A DNA stretch of 64,000 nt. Source: Paramecium octaurelia. Taxonomy: Eukaryota > Ciliophora > Oligohymenophorea > Peniculida > Parameciidae. A model generated the notes under the pieces. That model did no database searches and was not told where the DNA came from. It saw only the letters and a list, made by a program, of their open reading frames with translations. The stretch is from the NCBI GenBank assembly GCA_905182995.1, contig CAJJDP010000051.1, positions 254,718 through 318,717 of the forward strand, given 5' to 3'. The position numbers and the translations under genes are program-made. Positions 1 to 12,679 of the stretch are shown one piece after another (the first letter of the stretch is position 1; each line of letters begins with the position of its first letter).

Positions 1-757
1 TTTGTCGTATGAAATAAAACCATCATGTTCTAATTCCTCAGTCTAAGTTCAAGTTGTTGACAAGCATGGAAGAACTTAGTTTATACACTTTTAACACAAA
101 ACAAGTAAACATTTAACTTACATTAAGGCTAAACATTACTTTTGTAAGACATGCGGAGTGTAATCCTTTTTTTATCCAAGATCTAATCCAAATATGGTAG
201 CTGTAACAATTTATTGTTTGCAACTACCACAGAATGTCAAGCTAACCAAGGTCACCCAAGGACTCGAATAATCCATTAAAACCATGGTTCAGCCATGAAA
301 TTAATTTATTTTTTCATATGGATCACAAATCTTAAAATTGTCAAATTCTCATTCCAATTTCACCATAAAATAATTGTTCTCTAAATTCAAGTGAGGTAAT
401 ACAAGATATTTAAGTAGAATATAATCTGAATTTGAGATTCCTGACATATATATACACATTTAATTTTACTAAATCTTATGTTTCTACATATAATTGTATA
501 AAAATTAATTATATAGTCTATGTAACAATTATAGTTTATTTGGTACTTTAATTGGATAATGGAAATCTTATTTATTTGATAAATGTTTTATAAGATGAAC
601 AGCTTTCTAAAATTAATTAGCTCATAATAAATACTCTTATTAAATTATTTAACTGAATGAAGGAATAAGGCAGGTATAGTAAATTAAGTGAAGAGGAAGC
701 TGCTGCTTAATTTGAGTTGAGGTACTGATTGTGATTTACTTAAGAAAATAATAAATT
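1..757. other. 5' flank of the window, no supported gene
   Basis: AT-rich sequence with TGA in all frames at roughly the rate expected by chance. A minus-strand frame from an ATG at 285 to a TGA at 49-51 (78 residues, with a CGSC motif) and a minus-strand frame entering from 152 were seen. Neither is longer than chance allows when only TGA stops, and neither shows a family signature. Part of the stretch must hold the promoter of the gene starting at 758. Confidence 0.4.
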
Positions 758-1922
758 ATGGGTAATTTGCTAGAATAATACGAGAATAGTCAAAAAAATA
801 AAAAGACATCCAAAACACCTAAAGCTTCAATGAATTAGTAAGAATTCATTGTGTTCAAAGAAAAGAAAACAGTATTAAAGAATCTGAAGAAGGAATCCAA
901 ATAATTAAAACTCGTTAAAGAAGAATCTCCCCAATAGAATTCTACTCCTTCGGCAAAATCAGATGACGAATAAATCCAATATATTATGCAACCAATTCCA
1001 ATAGCATAACCTCCCTCCATTGTGAAGAGTGAGAGTGCTAATCTGAAGAAAATATTATTGAAGGATATAGGCAATATAGATTAGGAAATACAAAAGTTAA
1101 CCAGAGAAGCAAAGGACTTCGAAATGGATAAAATAGCGAATAAATCATAATATTCTTATTAATCTTCGAGTACCAATAATGTTGCTTAAAGGAAAAATCC
1201 TAGATAGAATTCATCTTCACAATAGCAACAATCAAAAGGATTTAATGAATCAAAGCAAAGACCATCAAGTAAGGAATCCCATATTTCAGAGTCATCATAT
1301 TAAAAAAAAGTTGAATTCTTCAAAGGAGTTTTGAGAAGCCAAAGTTTAAAGAAGCTGCCCCAATAATAATAAAAACACAAATTTTCTTCATAAAAGAATG
1401 GATCCGAAAAAAAAAATAATCAGTCTGTAAATAGAACAGTAACAATTGAATCAGAAAATAAAGAACCAACAACAAATAAGATATCATAAAGCGAACGCAA
1501 AACTTAAAGACTAACAATTAATAGAAGCCAAACCAAGTAGTATTCTCCTTTTGTTGAGAAGAAGTCAACTCCTATTAAAACTATGTTGAAAGTATAATTT
1601 AATTCAATTCCTGTTGGATCTAATTCCACTAAAAATAAAAGTGCATCCTATGCATGCTTTAATAAATAATAGGATTTTCATCATCACAAAGAATCGTATA
1701 ATAGTTAAGTTAATTTATAAAAAAATGAGTGCGTTGAAGCACAAATAGAGGAAGCAGTTTAATTATACAAAAATCTAAAGTCCTTAATGCAGAGCAAATC
1801 CACAGTTTTATAGATTAGAAAAGATGGAAATTAGATTCCCAAAAAGACTGCTGATTTTTTTGTAATTAATAATAATTTATTCTTAGTAACACAAGGAAAT
1901 ACCTAAGCCAACTTTATTCTGA
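758..1922 (+). CDS. Low-complexity polar protein of unknown function, MGN N-terminus
   Basis: Encodes about 379 residues with the ciliate code. One 25-nt intron (1862-1886, GTAATT to TTAG) is needed: without it the frame would run into the convergent prefoldin gene, and with it the frame closes at TGA 1920-1922. The protein is rich in Lys, Ser, Gln and Asn, with serine-rich patches in the middle and no recognisable domain or membrane segment. The Gly at position 2 (MGN) would permit N-myristoylation, which is only a possibility. Function unknown. Confidence 0.7.
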
Positions 1923-2009
1923 TTAACAATTTTGATAATACAAGTTTAGTAAATTTATTTCTTAGAATAACAAATGCTTTTGTTATACATAAAATTAATA
2001 AGGTATAAT

Positions 2010-2403
2010 TCAAATTTTTAATGCTTTCATTGCTTCTTATAATTATATTTCCTTCTCTTTTCCTTTTGTAATTAGATGCTATCTGACTTTTTCATACTCA
2101 TCAATGTCTTTTTCGTGAGATTTAATAATTTCAACAACTTCATTTGCAATATCCTTTTTTGGTTTAAGAATGAAGCTGTTATTTAAGTTAAATCTATTAC
2201 CATTTACCCGCAGGCTGATATGTCTTCTGTTCCTCAATACTTCCAAGTTCCTTTAATGTAATTTGACATTTCTGAATATTTCTTTTTAGTTAAGTCATTG
2301 AAGCTTCATATTGTCTAACTTTGGCCAGAGTGCCAATAACTTCCTTCTCCAGGTCCATATATTACTGATATTACTACTCTTTCTCTTTACTAATTTGCTA
2401 CAT
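2010..2403 (-). CDS. Prefoldin beta-type subunit, PFDN1-like
   Basis: Subunit of the hexameric co-chaperone that hands unfolded actin and tubulin to the TRiC/CCT chaperonin in the cytosol. The product is 122 residues, the same size as human prefoldin 1. Two amphipathic heptad helices flank a short beta hairpin containing the motif GKCFILKPKKD, matching the GRMF-type hairpin of beta prefoldins. One 25-nt intron (GTAATAG to AACAG) falls inside that hairpin and restores the frame. The start is the first in-frame ATG, 22 bp after the stop of the upstream kinase on the same strand. PFDN1 is preferred over PFDN6 by length and hairpin sequence, but this is not certain. Confidence 0.85.
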
Positions 2404-2425
2404 ATTATAATTTAATTTAATTTAA

Positions 2426-4004
2426 TCATTATTGTGATGGTCTTTTAGCAGTCCCAGGAACGATAGCTGACGAACGTCGTGCCTGTTTCACTGATTATGG
2501 ATTCACAATGATTTGACTCGATTTCATATCTTAGTTATCCATATTAGTATTCCTCTTGGTGAATTTGTGATTACCCGAATCTCTTTGTTTTTCCTCCATG
2601 ATGGGCATCATATTGATAGCCCTATTGTTCATCAAAACACTTCCTCTCTTACCTTTGTTTTTAAGGGGATCCTCCTAAATCAACCTTTTCGGAGGACTAC
2701 TTTTAGGTCTTTGGAAATCTTTGAATAATGGCACTCCATCTTCTCCATATTCGACTTCTAATATCTTGTTTTCCAAGATCTCTTTGCAAGATGGTCTATC
2801 CTAAGGACTTGGAGATAACATCCTTTATAATAACACAGTAAGAGAATGGCTTGAATTCAATTCCTATTCAACAGACACCCAATCGATTTTCATTTCCACA
2901 TTAGCTTATTTATTTGCAAAAAGTGGTTTGCCAATCAGTAAATAATACAGAATACAACCTAAAGAGAATATGTCGCATTTCTCATTGTAGGTTTTTGTGG
3001 GATCTTGTTCTGTTTCAAACACTTCAGGTGCCATGTATCCTGGTGTTCCAGTATATTGATACACATTGAGTTTTTCTTAGACCACACTTGAAACACCGAA
3101 ATCGCTAACCATGATATTGGGTCCCATGTGAATCAACCCATATCTCTTTAAGGGAACAAAATCTCTGAAAAGGATATTGTCTGGTTTCAAATCTCTATGC
3201 ATTATGTTCTTTTCGTGTAATCCACTGAGTCCTTCCACTATTTAACGGAAGATCACCTTTGCCGATAAGAAAGGCACAGGTCCATTCAATACCTTGAGTG
3301 CATATTCAAGTGAACCTCCTCTGGCCAAATCGATTATGAGATAGATTTATGCTTTATTTTCGTAGACTTCATGTAGGTTTATTAAGTTTGGATGGTTGAG
3401 TTGCCTCATGATTCTAATCTCATTTTCGACTTGTTCCTAAACCAAATATTTTTTAAAATACTTTTCCTTTTGGATCTTGAAAGAGTGTTTTCTTATAGAA
3501 TGCTTTGGCTGCATACATTTGACTATCAAATTTGGATTTTGCTTCATAAACTGATGCAAATGTCCCTTTACCGATTAATTTAGAAATGTCATAGTTCACT
3601 TAATAATCAAGCATATTTAATTTGTTCCTCAGATTGTCAAACCAATACATTGTTTGGAAGTTAAAGTTGTAAAATTCATTAGCATCTGTGTCATCTCTCT
3701 CCAAAGTAAATTTGTATATTTAAGTGTGGAATTCATCACCTTTCATTTACTTCTAAGTCTACTTGTTGGCTTATTCTGCTTTTACACTGAATCGCAAAGA
3801 CTACAGGGAAACCTTATAAATCTTCTATTTCTACAAACTAAGTAATTGACAATTTACATTGATTTTGTAAATGTGTTCATCGCTGCATAATAGCAACAGA
3901 ACCTATTTATGATTTGTGAACTTGAAAAATTCAGTCTTAAAAATGATTTGTTCCTTCGCTGGTTCTTATTGGCACTTAACAAACAATTTATTGACAGATT
4001 GCAT
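2426..4004 (-). CDS. Ser/Thr protein kinase with N-terminal PH-like region
   Basis: About 517 residues. Roughly the first 140 look like a divergent PH domain ending in the helix motif YWFDNLRNKL, followed directly by a complete kinase domain: glycine loop GKGTFASV, HRDLKPDN catalytic loop, DFG, GTPGYMAPE activation segment end and CDIFSLG. All catalytic residues are present, so activity is expected. The tail is basic and serine-rich. One 25-nt intron (3437-3461) is spliced out. The kinase at 9629-11211 has the same architecture, so this is a Paramecium family. Substrate unknown; the PH-like part suggests membrane or partner binding. Confidence 0.88.
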
Positions 4005-5596
4005 ATTAAAAAAATTAACCCATATATAAAATTGATACGACGAATATATTTATAATTCCCTAATATAAATTAATATATAATGATGAATTTTAATGAGTAC
4101 GATAATTTAACATGAACTCAACTTTCGCATTACTGATATCTATTATTGTATTTTTCATATTAAGAACTACAATAGCCACCCATTTCAAGTTGCATTAATT
4201 ATTGTTAAAACCTAAGAAAATTTGAATGCTAAACAAATTGTAGTCATAAAACCTGAATGTCAAGCCTTAACTTGCCTGAATCAATTTAATACAGGTTTAA
4301 AAGTGAATAATATAATTAACTTGCAACTATCCAAAATATTGGGAATAAATATTTAAATTTGTTATTTTTTTAAGAATTCTCATTTAACATTAATATAATT
4401 TATTTACATCAATCAATAACTTTTTAATACTAGGATTATTAAGTGTATTTTAGCATTTTTGCATAATCTACGGAAATTAATGCCAACCTTGAGTTTGCTA
4501 CTAGTTTTTTTTTTAATTGATTGAGAAGATTCAAGCATTTTTGTTTTTTACTTGTGTTATCTAAACGATTGTAACTAAATTAAATTAAAAATATCAATTA
4601 AGATGATAAAAATACAGGTTTTATGACATCATTATGATATTGCAATTATCACCAGGCTGCGAAATGATTCTTATGTATTCTTAAAATGATCATCACTACC
4701 TCTGAATAATGATTGGCTACTATTTATATGATTAGTCTAGTAGAAACTAACTCTTATTCAAAAATAATACTTAATTTATAAAATTAGATTTAGTAGATTA
4801 AATTTAACATTTGGTTAAATAAATAATTACTTGCAAGCTCAATTCAAAGATTAATCTGAAAAATTAAAACGGATCAAAATTATTTAGTAACACTCTTTAA
4901 TTGAGTACAATTATAAATAGTAATAGATTAAATGAAATCTTAAATCGATTAGAATTTATTTACTTTAATTCAAAGTTTTTATTTGATTTCAGAGATACAC
5001 TAAGTAAGAAGGAAGGTTTTTGATAAATGGATTCTACATTTTGGAGTATTACTAAATCTGTTACTTATAGCAAATGATTATTTCTCAAAACAATTATATA
5101 TAAAATGGAAATGATGTTGGAGCACACAATCAAAAAAACAAAATAAGCATATTTTATCAAAATAATAGTTCACAATTAATAATCGAAGGTACATACCAAA
5201 ATATACAACTTTAATAAGAATATTCATCAAAAAATTAAATAAATTGAATTAGATAAAGAATAAAATAATATAGACTTAAAGCAGAATATATATTCATGCT
5301 GAATAAATAAATTATCAGGAGTAATTAAGTTATAATCAAATGTAAAATATTAAGTGGTGTTACAGGCATAAAAGGAATGGAGATTAGATATTGCAAGGAA
5401 CAGTTTATCTAATTGCAAAATGCTGAATAACTTTAAAGTTGATCAGATATGAGGAATGGCCTTTATTAATATGAAAATAAAATGAATGAAATAGGAAAAT
5501 GAATTTATATATAATTAAATCTCTTTTTTATTCGTGTATTGGAATTAGTTGTATTTCATTCAAATTAAAAAAAGTTTCTTTTTAAAACATAAAATT
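4005..5596. other. Intergenic, no supported gene
   Basis: A 1.6-kb AT-rich stretch between divergent genes. The longest suggestive frame (about 84 codons, plus strand, ending near 5246) has no start codon, no family match and no clean splice partner, so it was not called. The promoters of the kinase at 4004 and the J protein at 5597 must lie here, but no motif was recognised. Confidence 0.45.
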
Positions 5597-6466
5597 ATGG
5601 CTGAAGAAATTAAGGAATTTCTTAAAAAGAAGGACTATTATGAAATACTCGGAGTGTAAAAATCAGCCACTGACGATGAGCTTAAGAAAGCTTATAGAAA
5701 ACTAGCTTTGAAATTCCACCCTGACAAAAACTAACATGAAGGAGCCCAAGAAGCTTTCAAACGTGTAGCATAAGCATATAATTGTCTTTCGAATCCTGAT
5801 AAAAAGAGGGTTTATGATCAATACGGAACAGAAAGACCAGAAATACAACGCCAACAACACTATTAAGATCAAAATGGATATTATTACGAATAATTTAATG
5901 GTGATGACTTTGCAAATGTATCAATATAATAATAAAGATTAGGAAATTTTTAGGGCATTCTTTGGTAATTAAAGACCTCGCAATTCAAATAGACAGCCAA
6001 ATAATGGATAAGGCAACATGTAATTACTTTAATTACTTCCGATTATAATGCTGATTCTATTATCTTCATCAGGATTTTTGAATTTGTTTTAGTCAGCTCC
6101 TTTGTATTCATTTTAAAGGTCATATGATTACCCGACTGCTTAAACAACAAGAACGCTATAAGTAACATTTATTATAAAACAAAGGTTAAATATTATGTAG
6201 GCTCTAATTTCAAAGAAGAAGTCTCAACTAAAGAAAAACTCAGAGAACTTGAATTAGAAATTGAATAGCATTATGTAAATTAGCTAAAACGGGATTGCAA
6301 CAATGCGTTTTAGAAAAAGCAAATGTATGAAAGCTATGCAAACAGAGCGTTCTATCAGCGAGATCGTGATTAATATAGAAATGCAATTAGAAGATTAGAC
6401 TTTTCATCTTGTGAAAAATTAGAAGAGCATCGCAAAACTATTCTTAGATTTGATCAATTATATTGA
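5597..6466 (+). CDS. J-domain chaperone, DNAJB12/DNAJB14-like, ER-anchored
   Basis: A 273-residue co-chaperone for Hsp70. The J domain opens at DYYEILGV (residue 13) and has the HPD triad at residues 41-43. After a Gln/Asn-rich linker comes one strongly hydrophobic segment (LLPIMLILLSSSGFL), then a cytosol-facing DUF1977-type region with the KVKYYVGSNF motif. That order is typical of DNAJB12/B14, which sit in the ER membrane and recruit Hsp70 for quality control. Two introns (5918-5942, 25 nt; 6162-6184, 23 nt) both restore the conserved frame. Confidence 0.9.
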
Positions 6467-6958
6467 TTTTTAATTAATAGATATCAAAAGTTTTAAGCAA
6501 ATTCTCATTTTTTTTGTGATTTATAAAACCTTGTGTATATATGTGATTTGACAATAGTTTATTAAATATATACTCATTAATACAATCTTTTTCGAATAAA
6601 GAGGTTAAACTCGAAATTCAAGAAATTCAATTTATTCTCATTCTATATAATCTCAAAGATTTTAGGTTTCTAGTTTAGATATTTGAGTAACCTTTTATTG
6701 GATTGCAAACAAAGATTTTATCGATTTTATTAAATTATACGAAACTAATCATGTTCTGATCAATTACTTATGATAACCCTCTATTAATTCAAGAAATACT
6801 TAAATTCATACATCATTTAAGAAATCTTTAAGCAAAGCAACCTTATTTAATAAATTGTAATTGATTCTCAATAAATTAGACTTACCAAAAAGGAGGATAA
6901 TTTGAATTGCGTAATATAATTTCATTAAATATAATATTATATATTTATAATACCAAAA
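6467..6958. other. Intergenic, no supported gene
   Basis: AT-rich spacer between two plus-strand genes. No frame, RNA gene or motif was recognised. Confidence 0.45.
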
Positions 6959-7707
6959 ATGGACTTTAAGCAATTATATGATGAAATGTGCCAAAAATAC
7001 CAGTAAATGGAGGAAGAATATAATCAGTTTATTGAAGAAAGCCAAATTTTGGAAGATCAATAATAGAAGAACATTGAGTCTTTAAACAAACAACTAGCAC
7101 AAACCTAAAATTAGTTATTGTAACAAAAAGAAGAAACACAAAAAGCAAGAGTATTAAATTATTTATCATTATTTAAGAATGAACTATAATAGGTTTAAAA
7201 TCAATTAGAAAGGCAATTAGCAAAAAAGGAAGCTCAAATTTAAGAGTTTTAAAAAACTGTGCAATCTCTCAAAATATAGATAATTGACTTGGAAGTTGAT
7301 TAAGATCTAAATAACAATAAGATTAGGTATACATATTATTAAACATAGGTAGCTGGAGGAAACCAATAAAGAATTAGAAATTAAATTAGATAAAGTTTTA
7401 GAGTAATTAGCAATTGCTTAAACTGATTTAGAGACTAACAAACTTTAATCTTAGGAAGAGATTGAGCGTCTAAAGCAAACATTAAAAGGTATATATGTTG
7501 TCAATCTTAGAAAATCAAGACGAATTGTTTGCTGCCAAAAGCTCTAGAGTTAGTATAACAACTTCAATTCCAGAAGTCGTAAAAATGCCTAAGATTGATT
7601 CTTTAAGAGCAAATGCAGCTGGATTTAACAAAAGTCTGACTTTAATATAAGCTTTGATTAAAGATCTTGATGATAAAATGACATTAATTAGATAACCTAA
7701 GGCATGA
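6959..7707 (+). CDS. Small coiled-coil protein
   Basis: About 234 residues, nearly all of it heptad coiled coil rich in Gln, Glu, Lys and Leu, ending in a less helical Ser/Thr-containing tail. Two 22-nt introns (7327-7348, 7489-7510) each restore the heptad frame. No domain beyond the coil can be named. Such proteins in ciliates are often cortical or basal-body components, but nothing here proves that. Confidence 0.75.
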
Positions 7708-7876
7708 AAATTATTAATTTTTTGTTCTTATTTTATATATATTATTTTTAATTTATTAAACAATTTATTTAAATACATCTTAAAGTTAGATATAGTTCAT
7801 CTTGTGTGCTCAAATTTAAATAAAATTAACAAATTTGATATCTTATTGTATTGTTAGTAATATCAGACTAATTATT

Positions 7877-8113
7877 ATGAATTTCGAAGTAATAAAGAAT
7901 TTTTTAATGTTATTGGCATAATATCAAATTATGTTTAACAATTGTTTTAGTAAAGATTATTTTGGTGAATTAAATTTATTTTTCTTAGCTTTAAATGAAG
8001 AGAATAGGGATATCTATTGTAATAACGTTTACCAGCTAAAATTTAGATTTAATACACAAAGATGCAAGACTACCTTTGCAAATTATTATAATTTTTGGGA
8101 AATTTATTCGTGA
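7877..8113 (+). CDS. Possible small protein, 78 residues, unknown
   Basis: An intronless frame from ATG to TGA with an aromatic and Asn-rich composition (many Phe, Tyr, Asn and Cys) unlike the polar low-complexity proteins nearby. It lies 169 bp after one gene and 36 bp before the next on the same strand, a normal spacing here. No family is recognised, and a frame of this length could arise by chance when only TGA stops translation. Confidence 0.35.
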
Positions 8114-8149
8114 ATTTATAAGAATAATTTATATTAATATTTTAAACAA

Positions 8150-8434
8150 ATGAGTAGTCCAAAATTGTCAGAGATTTCTTAAAAGGAAACAACCAAAGAG
8201 AAATTTTAAGACTAAGAAAATGATGAAATTCCAATTAAAAAAAAAGTAAAAATAGAGGAAAAGCTCACAATAAAATTGCCATTTGCTGACACACTCTCCT
8301 CTGATGATGACTCTAGTGATAGTAGTTAAATTTTAACTGGTATCAGAACAAAATTTATAAATGATGTTCCAAATTTTGATTCACCTATTTTAATCAGAAA
8401 ACCAGAAAATAAAGAGGATTCTTAATTGTTTTGA
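8150..8434 (+). CDS. Small charged protein with acidic-serine patch
   Basis: 94 residues, no intron. A lysine-rich patch (IKKKVKIEEK) is followed by LSSDDDSSDSSQ, a run of likely casein-kinase-2 type sites, and a C-terminal part with FDSPILIRKP. Composition suggests a small nuclear or regulatory protein, but no family is recognised. The codon pattern (TAA/TAG as Gln inside the frame) fits a real gene. Confidence 0.55.
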
Positions 8435-9628
8435 TGAAGTGATTCCTTATTTGTAAATATTTTAACATAATGTATTGAACTCAAAAATTTAGTTTTCTTA
8501 CGTATTATTATATGATTAATGGAGGAAAATATCTGAAAAAATTATGAAAATACGTCATAAATTTATAATAGCAATATGAATTTTTTGAGCTCAAATATAA
8601 TATGTTATAGTTTAATTAATTTTTATACATAAATTTAAAATATACTTTCATTTTTTAGTAAGATCTGCACTAACAAAGAATAGTTATTTTAAAAAAATAC
8701 ACTGAATTAAAGCTTCTTTTATTTTTTTAGTCCAGATAAAATGCTCTAATGAATCTATATTTTATTAATTAAAAGTACTTTAGATAATAATAATATCCCT
8801 CTTGTACTTATAAAACTATAGTTATTAATAAATAGAATTCTTAAAGGATGATTGTCGAATTTAAGTTTATTTAGAATGATAAGAATGAATTATCCATTTT
8901 TAAGTATAACTTTAATCAATAATTTGAGGTTTATTTAAAAATGAAATTCTTCTTTGATATTCTAAAAAAAATCTCTTATCAAAATGTAATGAAATATTGG
9001 ATTTCTTTTTTAATAATATTTCTTATGATTTTACTGTTTATTTGAGATAACTGAAATTCCATTAGATAAAGGAATTGATTTATAATTATCAAAAAATAAC
9101 ACAAAATCCATCATAATTGATACTTAAATGATTCATTTAAAAATTTTATTGCCTAATCATTATACCATTATTCTTATTAGCCAATACATCATTTTTTCAT
9201 ATCGATAAATGTTTTAGGAGGTTAAGTAAAAATAGTCACATTTTTAACCTCGAATATATAAATTCCTCTTAAACATTTATCATTGATTGAAATCAATATA
9301 CAATAAGATTTTTTGTAAGTATTTTCAAGCTATATTATCCATAAAAAGAGAAGCATGACTTAATTTAAGTATACTTAGTTTCAATTTTTAATATTTTTTA
9401 TTGCATAATTTTGGTTCTCATCTGATTACTTGATTATATATAATTTAACATTAAAAATTAGTTTTACCTTAATATTTCTATATTTATTTTATAATGTTTA
9501 TTGATGCGAAATTTTATTTCATTATTGGTTAAATTTTCATCCTCCATTTATAATGTGATATAAATTATAAATAAATAAAACTAATCATAACTTTGTAAAT
9601 TTTATAATTCATTGTTTATTTAACAAAT
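8435..9628. other. Intergenic, no firmly supported gene
   Basis: A 1.2-kb AT-rich stretch between convergent genes. One plus-strand frame, 8848-9045 (65 codons), ends in a single hydrophobic segment (YWISFLIIFLMILLFI) and could encode a tiny membrane protein, but it has no family support. Nothing else was recognised. Confidence 0.35.
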
Positions 9629-11211
9629 TCAAGATACCCATTTTGATTTATTGTAATATTGATGGGAATTTTTTAAATTGATTAGGTTTGTATTATCTAT
9701 GCTTTTTTCCTCTATTAACATGTCGTCATCATCGCATTTTTTGTTATTCGAAGCTGTCCTTATTGCAGGTCTTTAATTTTACATTATAACATTGTTGCAA
9801 TTTTACAATTGATTAAGCGCTTATCGAGAATTAGCTTAATTAAATCGCAACTTATTTATGTGTATATCTAATAGTAGTTCTAGTTCTAAAATGGTAATTC
9901 TTTTTGTATGATCTTTATCTAGCATCTTTTTGACAATTTTTTAAGTAGAAGAAGAAATATTTTACCATTCCTTTGATAGATATTGCAGATTACATGTCTT
10001 ATTTAATTCCAAAAGTACTAATTATATAAATAATCACAATTACTTTCTTTATTCTAAGTACCAAAAGGGGAATTTCCACAAAGAAGTAAATAGAAAAGCA
10101 CTCCTAAGCTAAACATATCACAGTTTTCTGTATACGGAGCTAATTAGAATAGTTCAGGTGCAATATATCCTGCAGTTCCAGACCCATTTACTAATTTATT
10201 TCGATTGATTTTCTCAGCAAAGCCAAAATCTATAAGTTTAATTTCAATAGGATTCAAAGATTGAATCATGATATTCTCTAATTTAATATCTCTATGCACA
10301 AAGCCATGACTATTACAATATTCATATATAATACTGATGAACTTCTTTGACCGCTAACATTATCTAATATAGTATTTCTAAGGACATCAATTCATTTAAC
10401 ACTTTTTATTGAAGGATTTCATATAAGGTTCCTCCAGATACATATTCAAGAATTAAAATGACCACATCTTCTAGTTATATTATTTCATATAGTTTAACAA
10501 TGTATTATGAATTTACTATTTTCAGTATTTAACATTCTGCATAAATAAAATCCTAATTTATTCAAATATTTACCTTCATTTGTTAAGCAGGTATTTTTTA
10601 TTATAGACTTTTAGAGTATACTTTGGCAGCATATTTTTAATTCTTAAGTTCTTCTTGAAATTGTGATGTAACAGTGAATACAGAACTGAATGCTCCCTCG
10701 TCTAATTTGTCATGTAATTGAAAGAAGCCTTCAAAATTTGAACTAATGCAAAACTGAGCTAATCTGTTATACCAAATATTAATGCTGATTCTAAACTAGA
10801 AATTAATTAAAAATAATACGAATTGTCTTCATTCCAAATATGAATTGAGCAATTCTAAAATCTTTCTATTCGTATTGCAGATATCTTTTGCTTGTCTTCA
10901 TTTTCCTCGTTTGTCAACTCTATTTTTTTGAGAACAATTGATAGGTCCAGCTAGATTTTGCCTTTCTAATTGTTGTCTACATATATGAGCTCACCTGTTT
11001 TCAATAGTATAAACATATAGGCTTTTGGTATCTGTTTGTTCTTGCCAATTCTCTTCAATGTCCCTTTCATTACTATTTGATTTCCCTCAAAGAATAAATA
11101 GGGTCTCTTATCCCAAAATGGGAGGTTGTTAATATTCTCGGATGTTTAAAAAATAGGCCAATCGGAGTTCTCCCTTTTTTCAAATTAAGAATAATTTGTG
11201 CTACTTTACAT
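9629..11211 (-). CDS. PH-like domain Ser/Thr kinase, apparent one-base frameshift
   Basis: Same architecture as the kinase at 2426-4004: an N-terminal PH-like region (about 170 residues), then a kinase domain with DEGAFSSV glycine loop, HRDIKLEN catalytic loop, DFG and GTAGYIAPE. Three introns are clear (10553-10573, 10310-10334, 9971-9993). Near 10774-10776 the frame of the PH helix (QLISSLESALI) and that of the following WYNRLAQF are out of step by one base at an AAA/TTT run. The corrected product is about 504 residues. A 29-nt intron (GTATTA to TTTAG) would also restore frame, giving about 494 residues, but would delete the conserved helix. Sequencing error, real mutation or unusual intron remain open. 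Confidence 0.8.
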
Positions 11212-11288
11212 GATTATACAAATATATATAAATAATTATGAAATAGGCATATATTGCCCAATTGAATTGTACAATTTAAATTAAAAAG

Positions 11289-12432
11289 TCATTTTTTGAA
11301 ATACACAGGCGAAGATCTAACAATTCTAGAGAATGGTCCCATATATCCATCAAAAATATAAGCCAATAAGGTATGCACATAATTTGTATGGCAAGGCAAA
11401 TTCTCGTAGTACTCTGGTACCATTTTTCTTAGTAAAGGTAATCTAGTCCAGGGAATCATGGGAAAATCATGATGTTCTGTATGATATCCAATATTAAGAA
11501 CAAAGAAATTAGCCCAACCAATATAATCATATGTTTCCATTCTGTTAACGAACTCGTAATGTTCTGCTATCAAATGAACTGCAAATGGATGCACACTACA
11601 TTTGAATAATATTGATACCTCAAACCAAAATATGTGGAAAGCAAAAGCCAAAGTAGTCCTTGAATTCCGATATAGTTGACAATCAAGTAATCAACAAAGA
11701 AGACAGAAACTACATTAATTACTTCATAAGCATTTGGCTTCAGTGGTCTTATGATAACAGGTCTCAAGGCATAAAAGAAGGGGAGACAAGCCACAAACAA
11801 AAATTTAAGTATTGGCCCTTTTATGTACTTTAATTCTAATCTTGATGGAAGATCTGGATCTAGGGTTTCCAAATTCAGAAAGGTATGATGATCTGCATGA
11901 TATCTAAACATATTTAAATATGTATTTTATACCTACCAAAAGTGATGGCTGAGGGTACTCCCTATCCGAAGTTTGCCCAAATTGCCATCAACTTATTCAA
12001 GGCTATACTTTCAAAACATGTGAAATGGGTAAAGTCGTGGACCAAAACATGAAGAGCATGACTCAAAGTTGCACCAAACACATAAGCAGTGATCACAAAC
12101 CAAAACAAACTTAATTAGTTGAAGAGACTTATGAAACTGAATTAAACCAAGACAAAGGTGATTCCTAACCAAGCTGAGTTGATGTCATTTCCAAATAAAA
12201 CTTATATTTCTGGGTGTTTTTTCAATATTTCTCTTCTTCTGACTGCATGAGATTCTTCATGACCTTAATATTCTTGAATTTATAAATTACCCATAATGTG
12301 GAAATAAGTTGTATTTTTTTCAAAATTGGTTTATTTATAAATTTCTTCATTCTTCCATGAAACATCGTTACTTTTTTTAATGAGTCCTGGCTCTGTTAAA
12401 TCTTCCAATAGTCCAAATTGATTCTTTTTCAT
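11289..12432 (-). CDS. Sphingolipid delta-4 desaturase (DEGS family)
   Basis: Introduces the 4,5-trans double bond of the sphingoid base in dihydroceramide, in the ER membrane, using a di-iron centre. The 363-residue product has all three histidine boxes: HDFTH (132-136), YHADHH (168-173) and HTEHH (300-304). It also has the family motifs GNDINSAW near the N-terminus and EYYENLP after the last box. Two introns (11904-11932, 29 nt; 11596-11618, 23 nt) restore these motifs. Length and motif order match animal DEGS1. A 4-hydroxylase relative (DEGS2 type) cannot be excluded by eye. Confidence 0.93.
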
Positions 12433-12679
12433 TTCAATTATTAATATTTTTAACTTAATTTAAAAACAACTTAAATAGTTTGAAAAGAATTCGGAAAGTC
12501 CTAAAAAATTAGATCTCGAAATTTTCAAATATAATTTGAATTTCAATGCTAAATCTAATCAGAAATAATTTGATTCTTAAAATTGGTATAAATTATAATC
12601 GATTACATTTAATAATAATTTTACTATTCCTTTAATTAGAACTTAAAACAAACAAACTTTTTAATATAAATTCAAATTT

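Noticed and set aside
49-285. Minus-strand 78-residue frame with a CGSC motif
   Set aside because: A thioredoxin-like reading was considered, but no fold context (WxxP, cis-Pro) surrounds the motif and the length is within chance.
5000-5250. 84-codon TGA-free stretch on the plus strand
   Set aside because: No start codon, no family similarity, and such lengths are common by chance when only TGA terminates.
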